Shown: positions 60,203 through 64,000 of the stretch, in pieces
Layout of the letters: every line of letters begins with the position of its first letter
Position numbering within the stretch: position 1 is the first letter of the stretch
NCBI RefSeq assembly: GCF_003569045.1
Contig: NZ_BFCB01000002.1
Coordinates: 620,001-684,000 of the forward strand
Direction: 5' to 3'
Source: Aggregatilinea lenta
GTDB taxonomy: Bacteria > Chloroflexota > Anaerolineae > Aggregatilineales > Aggregatilineaceae
DNA: 64,000 nucleotides
Made by a program: the position numbers and the translations under genes
Notes under the pieces: model-generated
Seen by the model: the letters and a program-made list of their open reading frames with translations, nothing else
Databases searched by the model: none
What the model was told of the DNA's origin: nothing

Positions 60203-61150
60203 ATGGCCCCTAGTTCGAGCTATGCAGTATCCGTGCGGGGGATCTCAAAACGCTACGGAACCTTCACCGCAGTCGACGACCTCACCTTCGACGTGCACAG
60301 TGGCGAGATCTTCGCGGTGCTTGGACCGAACGGCGCAGGCAAGACCACGACGATCCGCATGATCCTCGACATTCTCAAGCCCGATACCGGCAGCATTGCG
60401 GTGCTGGGCGACCGGATCTCGGACGCGACCAAAGAGCGCATCGGCTATATGCCGGAAGAGCGCGGCCTCTACCGCAACGTGCCGGTCATCGACGTCCTGA
60501 CCTATCTCGGCCAGCTCAAGGGCATGGCGCGCAGCGACGCGCAGACGCGCGCCACGAGCATGCTGGAGCAGATGGACCTGGGCGCAAACATCAAGAGCAA
60601 GGTCAGCGAGCTGAGCAAGGGTATGCAGCAGAAGGTGCAGATTATCGCCACTGTGCTGCACCACCCGGACCTGATCATCATCGACGAGCCGTTTTCGGGG
60701 CTGGACCCGGTCAACACGCAGGTGATCAAAGACTTGCTGTACGGCCTCAACGACGATGGCGTGACGATCATGATGTCCACGCACCAGATGCAGCAGATCG
60801 AAGAAATGGCGAACCGCCTGCTGATGATCGACCACGGCCACCGCGTGCTGTATGGCAGCGTGCAGGACGTGCGCGATCGCTTTGCGGAAAACGCCATCAT
60901 CGTGGAAGGCGACGGTGACTGGAACGCCCTGCCCGGCATTGCCTCGGTGGAAAACGCCGAGAACGGGCGCGAGGTCGTGCTGCACCTGGCGAGCGGCATC
61001 ACGCCGGACAACATCATGCAGGAAATGGCCGCCAGCCAGAATTACCGCGTGCGCCGCTTCGAGCTGGCCGTGCCCAGCCTGAACGAGATCTTCATCCAGG
61101 TGGCGGGCGGCAACCATACACAGCCCAACGACCTGCCGGTACGGAGCTAA
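60203..61150 (+). CDS. ABC transporter ATPase (NatA-like)
   Basis: 315 aa cytoplasmic nucleotide-binding subunit. Walker A GPNGAGKTT, signature LSKGMQQKVQ (the NatA/ABC-2 variant) and Walker B LIIIDEP are complete, and a C-terminal ~80 residue extension follows the core. AAGGAG precedes the start. It is the first gene of a three-gene operon with two ABC-2 permeases, the layout of Na+ (NatAB) or drug/antibiotic exporters; the substrate is not predictable. Confidence 0.92.
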   Translation: MAPSSSYAVSVRGISKRYGTFTAVDDLTFDVHSGEIFAVLGPNGAGKTTTIRMILDILKPDTGSIAVLGDRISDATKERIGYMPEERGLYRNVPVIDVLTYLGQLKGMARSDAQTRATSMLEQMDLGANIKSKVSELSKGMQQKVQIIATVLHHPDLIIIDEPFSGLDPVNTQVIKDLLYGLNDDGVTIMMSTHQMQQIEEMANRLLMIDHGHRVLYGSVQDVRDRFAENAIIVEGDGDWNALPGIASVENAENGREVVLHLASGITPDNIMQEMAASQNYRVRRFELAVPSLNEIFIQVAGGNHTQPNDLPVRS

Positions 61151-61154
61151 TCTC

Positions 61155-62510
61155 ATGGCCTGGAACAAAGTAAAACTCGTGCTCCTGCGCGAGTACCTCT
61201 TCAACTTCAAACGGCCCAGCTTCCTGTTCACGGCGTTTGGCGTTCCGGCCCTGACGCTGGTGGCGATGTTTTTCATCATCCAGTTCACGGCCAATCGCGA
61301 AACCAACACCGACGCCTTCCAGAAGGTGGGCTACATCGACCGGTCGGGCATCATCACCGAAGCCGCGCCGGGCTTCGAGACGTTCGCCCCGGTCACCGAC
61401 GTGGACGTGGAGGTGCCCGGCGAGAACGCGACCCCGGACGAGATCGCGGACTACTCCGACACGTTGCAACAACGCGCCGAGCAGCAGCTTGGCAGCGGCG
61501 TGCTCGACGCCTACTTCGTCGTACCCGACAACTACGTGCTGACCGGGCTGGTCGATTTGTACGCTGACCAGAACATCCCCGAAGCGCTGCAAAACGATGT
61601 GGAAGACTTCATGCGCGCGCAGATCGCGGCCCGCGCGCCGGACGATCTGGCCGTCTCCGCCGACCGTCTCGCCGATCCGGTAGACGTGGTCCTGCGCGAC
61701 ATCGACACGGACGACGAGCTGGGCGAGTACGCCGTCATTGGGCGCATTCTGCTGCCGTTCCTGTTCGCGTTCCTGTACTTCATGGCGACCAATACCACCG
61801 CACAGTTCCTGATGAACGGCGTCGTGGAAGAAAAAGAAAATCGCCTGATGGAGATCCTGGCGACCAGCCTGCGGCCCATCGAGCTGCTGTGGGGCAAGCT
61901 GCTGGGCCTGGGCGCGCTGGCGCTCACGCAGATCGTGCTGTGGGTGGTGGCGGGTATCGCCATCGCCAGCCAGTTCGACGAGGCACGCGAGTTCATCGGC
62001 GGCGGCGCGCTCGACGCGCCCATGCTGCTGCTGTTCCTGGTCGTGTTCGTGCTGAACTTCGCGCTGTTCTCCGCGATTATGCTCGGCATCGGCGCGGCGG
62101 TCACCGCCGAGGCGGAAAGCCGCCAGTTCGCAAGCATCGTGACGCTGATCAACGTCCTGCCCATCATGCTGTTGTCGCTCTACTTCGTCAACCCTGACGG
62201 GGTTGTGCCCGTGTTCTTCATGTTCTTCCCGCTGACGGCGGGCGTCGGCCTGATCATGCGCATCGGCCTGACCGACATTCCCCTGTGGCAGATCGGGATC
62301 AGCCTGGTGATCCAGGTGGTTGCGACGATCGTCATCATGTGGCTGGCGGCAAAGGTCTTCCGCCTGGGCATGCTGATGTACGGCAAGCGCCTGACGCCGC
62401 GCGCCCTGTGGGCCGCCCTGCGTGAAGGCAGTGTGACCCTGACCACGGCGACGCAGGAAATGGACGTTCTCCCGGCGGGGAAGCAGAAAAGGAGCATGTT
62501 CCGTCGATGA
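61155..62510 (+). CDS. ABC-2 permease subunit 1 (NatB-like)
   Basis: 451 aa. One transmembrane segment near the N-terminus (FLFTAFGVPALTLVAMFF) is followed by a large extracytoplasmic loop of about 170 residues and then five membrane segments. NGVVEEKENRLMEILATSLR is the coupling helix of the NatB/ABC-2 family. It starts 4 bp after the ATPase and overlaps the next permease by 4 bp (ATGA). Confidence 0.88.
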   Translation: MAWNKVKLVLLREYLFNFKRPSFLFTAFGVPALTLVAMFFIIQFTANRETNTDAFQKVGYIDRSGIITEAAPGFETFAPVTDVDVEVPGENATPDEIADYSDTLQQRAEQQLGSGVLDAYFVVPDNYVLTGLVDLYADQNIPEALQNDVEDFMRAQIAARAPDDLAVSADRLADPVDVVLRDIDTDDELGEYAVIGRILLPFLFAFLYFMATNTTAQFLMNGVVEEKENRLMEILATSLRPIELLWGKLLGLGALALTQIVLWVVAGIAIASQFDEAREFIGGGALDAPMLLLFLVVFVLNFALFSAIMLGIGAAVTAEAESRQFASIVTLINVLPIMLLSLYFVNPDGVVPVFFMFFPLTAGVGLIMRIGLTDIPLWQIGISLVIQVVATIVIMWLAAKVFRLGMLMYGKRLTPRALWAALREGSVTLTTATQEMDVLPAGKQKRSMFRR

Positions 62511-63853
62511 CTCACTGGTTTGATGTCTTTCTGTACGAGCTGCGGCAGCAGGTTCGCCGCAAGTCGTATTTGTTCGTTACGTTCGGCATCCCGCTCCTGG
62601 TTGCCGTCGCGTTCATGGGCTATCAGGCCTACCAGGACGCCAACGATTCCGGCGACGAGGCCGAGCAGCCGTCGTCGTCGCTTACCGAGGAGATCAATGG
62701 GACCGATCAGGTGATCGGACTCGTGGACCTGACGCCGGATCGCCTCTTCCCGCCGCCGGAGAGCTACAACGCGACGCCCGACATGTGCGACGCGTCGAAC
62801 GTCACCGCCCTGGCTCCGGCCATCGTCCAGCGCCTCACGTCGCCGGGCTGTATGACCGGCCTCATTCGCGGCTATGCCAGCGTCGAGCTTGGTAAAACAG
62901 CGCTGGAGGCGAATGAGATCGACGTGCTGTACGTCGTCGAGCCGGACTACGCGGACACCGGCGAAGTGTCGGAGTACATGACCGGCTTCAGTATGGATGC
63001 GGCCAACACGGACCAGTACGTCGAGAACTTCGTGCTGGCCAGTCTGCTCCAACACGCCGACCCGGATACGTACCAGACGCTGTACTTCCGGCTGCGCGCC
63101 CCGGCCACCGTGCAGGAGCATCGCCTCGACCAGACGGCTGCGACCAACGCCGAAAACGAGAATCAGAGCTTCGTGCTGGTCTACGCCTTCGGTATCATCC
63201 TGTCGATGTCGATTTTCTACGGCGGCGGCTACGTGATGCAGAGCGTTGTGCTGGAGAAAGAATCGCGCATCATCGAGATCATGCTGTCCTCGGTGCGTCC
63301 CCTGCCGCTGCTGGTCGGCAAGGTGCTGGCGATGGGCACGCTCTCACTGATCCAGGTCGTCACGCTGGCAGGTACGTTTATGGTGCTCGGCGGGCGGGCG
63401 GGCAGCGTGATCGAGAGCCTGGGCGACATCACCGTGCGCGCGGACGCGGTCGTGCTGCTGGTCGTATACTTCGTGCTCGGCTACCTGTTGTTCGGCTCCG
63501 CGATGGCAGCCATCGGCGCGATGAGCACCACCGCACGCGAAAGTCAGAACTACGTCACGTTCGTGACGCTGCCCGCGATGATCCCGTTCTTCGCGATGTC
63601 GGTCCTCGTGGAGGAGCCAAACGGCACGCTGGCGCGCGCCCTGTCGATGATTCCCCTCACCGCGCCGATGTCGATGGGCATGCGCGTGGCGGTGATCGAA
63701 GTGCCCGCCGTGCAGCTCATCATCAGCCTGTTGCTGCTGATCGTGAGCGTCGTGTTTATGTTCTGGGCGGCGGCGCGCATCTTCCGCGTGAACGTGCTGC
63801 TGTCAGGCAGCATGCCCAAGCTGCGCGACATCCCCAAGCTGATCCGGGGCTAA
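62507..63853 (+). CDS. ABC-2 permease subunit 2 (NatB-like)
   Basis: 448 aa, same architecture as subunit 1: first helix YLFVTFGIPLLVAVAFMGY, an extracytoplasmic domain of about 190 residues with two Cys (CDASNV, GCMTG), then about five membrane segments and coupling helix VVLEKESRIIEIMLSSVRPL. The two permeases are paralogues and should form a heterodimer with the ATPase. A strong terminator follows. Confidence 0.88.
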   Translation: MTHWFDVFLYELRQQVRRKSYLFVTFGIPLLVAVAFMGYQAYQDANDSGDEAEQPSSSLTEEINGTDQVIGLVDLTPDRLFPPPESYNATPDMCDASNVTALAPAIVQRLTSPGCMTGLIRGYASVELGKTALEANEIDVLYVVEPDYADTGEVSEYMTGFSMDAANTDQYVENFVLASLLQHADPDTYQTLYFRLRAPATVQEHRLDQTAATNAENENQSFVLVYAFGIILSMSIFYGGGYVMQSVVLEKESRIIEIMLSSVRPLPLLVGKVLAMGTLSLIQVVTLAGTFMVLGGRAGSVIESLGDITVRADAVVLLVVYFVLGYLLFGSAMAAIGAMSTTARESQNYVTFVTLPAMIPFFAMSVLVEEPNGTLARALSMIPLTAPMSMGMRVAVIEVPAVQLIISLLLLIVSVVFMFWAAARIFRVNVLLSGSMPKLRDIPKLIRG

Positions 63854-63864
63854 TCCGCACAACC

Positions 63865-63904
63865 AACCGGGGCGGGCCAATATGGTCCGCCCCGGTTTTT
63901 TTAT
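63865..63904 (+). terminator. Rho-independent terminator of the ABC operon
   Basis: AACCGGGGCGGGCC pairs with GGTCCGCCCCGGTT (14 bp stem with one G-U), loop AATAT, then seven T residues. Confidence 0.9.
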
Positions 63905-63931
63905 TGCTCTCAGAAATTCCAAAAGGCGCGC

Positions 63932-63956
63932 GTAGGGGCGTATGGCTATACGCCCC
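63932..63956. repeat. REP palindrome at the window end
   Basis: GTAGGGGCGTATGGCTATAC, ending GCCCC, with a centre like that of the copy at 50698. Beyond it the last ~45 bp show no gene. Confidence 0.7.
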
Positions 63957-64000
63957 AGTGGGCAAAGTTAATGGAAATCTGGCCCGTTTTGCGCGTCTTG

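Noticed and set aside
1-64000. CRISPR array, tRNA or rRNA genes
   Set aside because: No regularly spaced direct repeats of 25-40 bp and no cloverleaf-like or rRNA segments were seen; the regular ~600 bp period is the GNAT array.

Overview
The window is a GC-rich bacterial chromosome segment carrying about 50 supported protein genes. I saw no tRNA, rRNA, CRISPR array or prophage. The content suggests a Chloroflexota bacterium of the Anaerolineae type. This is inferred from secreted lipoproteins with Thr/Pro linkers, two GH57 glucan enzymes beside a GlgA/GlgC pathway, AddA/AddB helicase-nucleases and an MgtE transporter. No phylogenetic marker is present to prove it.

Layout. 0.1-10 kb: a c-type cytochrome lipoprotein, alpha-glucan phosphorylase, a glutaredoxin-thioredoxin reductase fusion, a histidine-phosphatase-like protein without its catalytic histidines, a DUF6159-like membrane protein, a REP-associated tyrosine transposase (RAYT), an HEAGH membrane protein and phosphofructokinase. 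10-20 kb: secreted or lipoprotein genes (gluzincin peptidase, PPIC-like chaperone, Ig-like protein), an oxidoreductase, a GH57 amylase/glucanotransferase and a single-domain response regulator. 20-26 kb: ten tandem paralogous GNAT acetyltransferase genes on the minus strand with a period of about 600 bp, followed by an unrelated GNAT. 26.9-37.3 kb: methyltransferases, secreted PPC/concanavalin-like proteins, a second receiver protein, a YbdK-like carboxylate-amine ligase and an ABC-2-like membrane protein. 37.4-45.1 kb: addA and addB separated by two related tiny membrane proteins. 45.4-48 kb: mgtE behind a structured leader, and an M23 peptidase. 48-58 kb: glycogen metabolism (CBM48 protein, debranching enzyme, GlgC, GlgA, GH57 branching enzyme), interrupted by an AT-rich HNH endonuclease gene. 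58-64 kb: an AEC transporter, an SH3 protein and a three-gene NatAB-like ABC exporter operon.

How the genes work together. Glucose-1-phosphate is activated by GlgC, polymerised by GlgA and branched by the GH57 enzyme. The polymer is degraded by GlgP, the debranching enzyme and the other GH57 enzyme, and phosphofructokinase lies in the same window. The glycogen genes are spread over 57 kb rather than forming one operon.

The least ordinary features are four. (1) The ten-gene GNAT array, in which the C-terminal Pro-Glu-Ala codons of several genes also supply the ribosome binding site of the next. (2) A dispersed family of palindromes with GTAGGGG/CCCCTAC ends, in at least 13 places, one of them in frame inside the RAYT gene that probably mobilises the family. 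(3) Three perfect hairpins ahead of mgtE, the last one burying the Shine-Dalgarno sequence. (4) A histidine-phosphatase fold with both catalytic histidines replaced.
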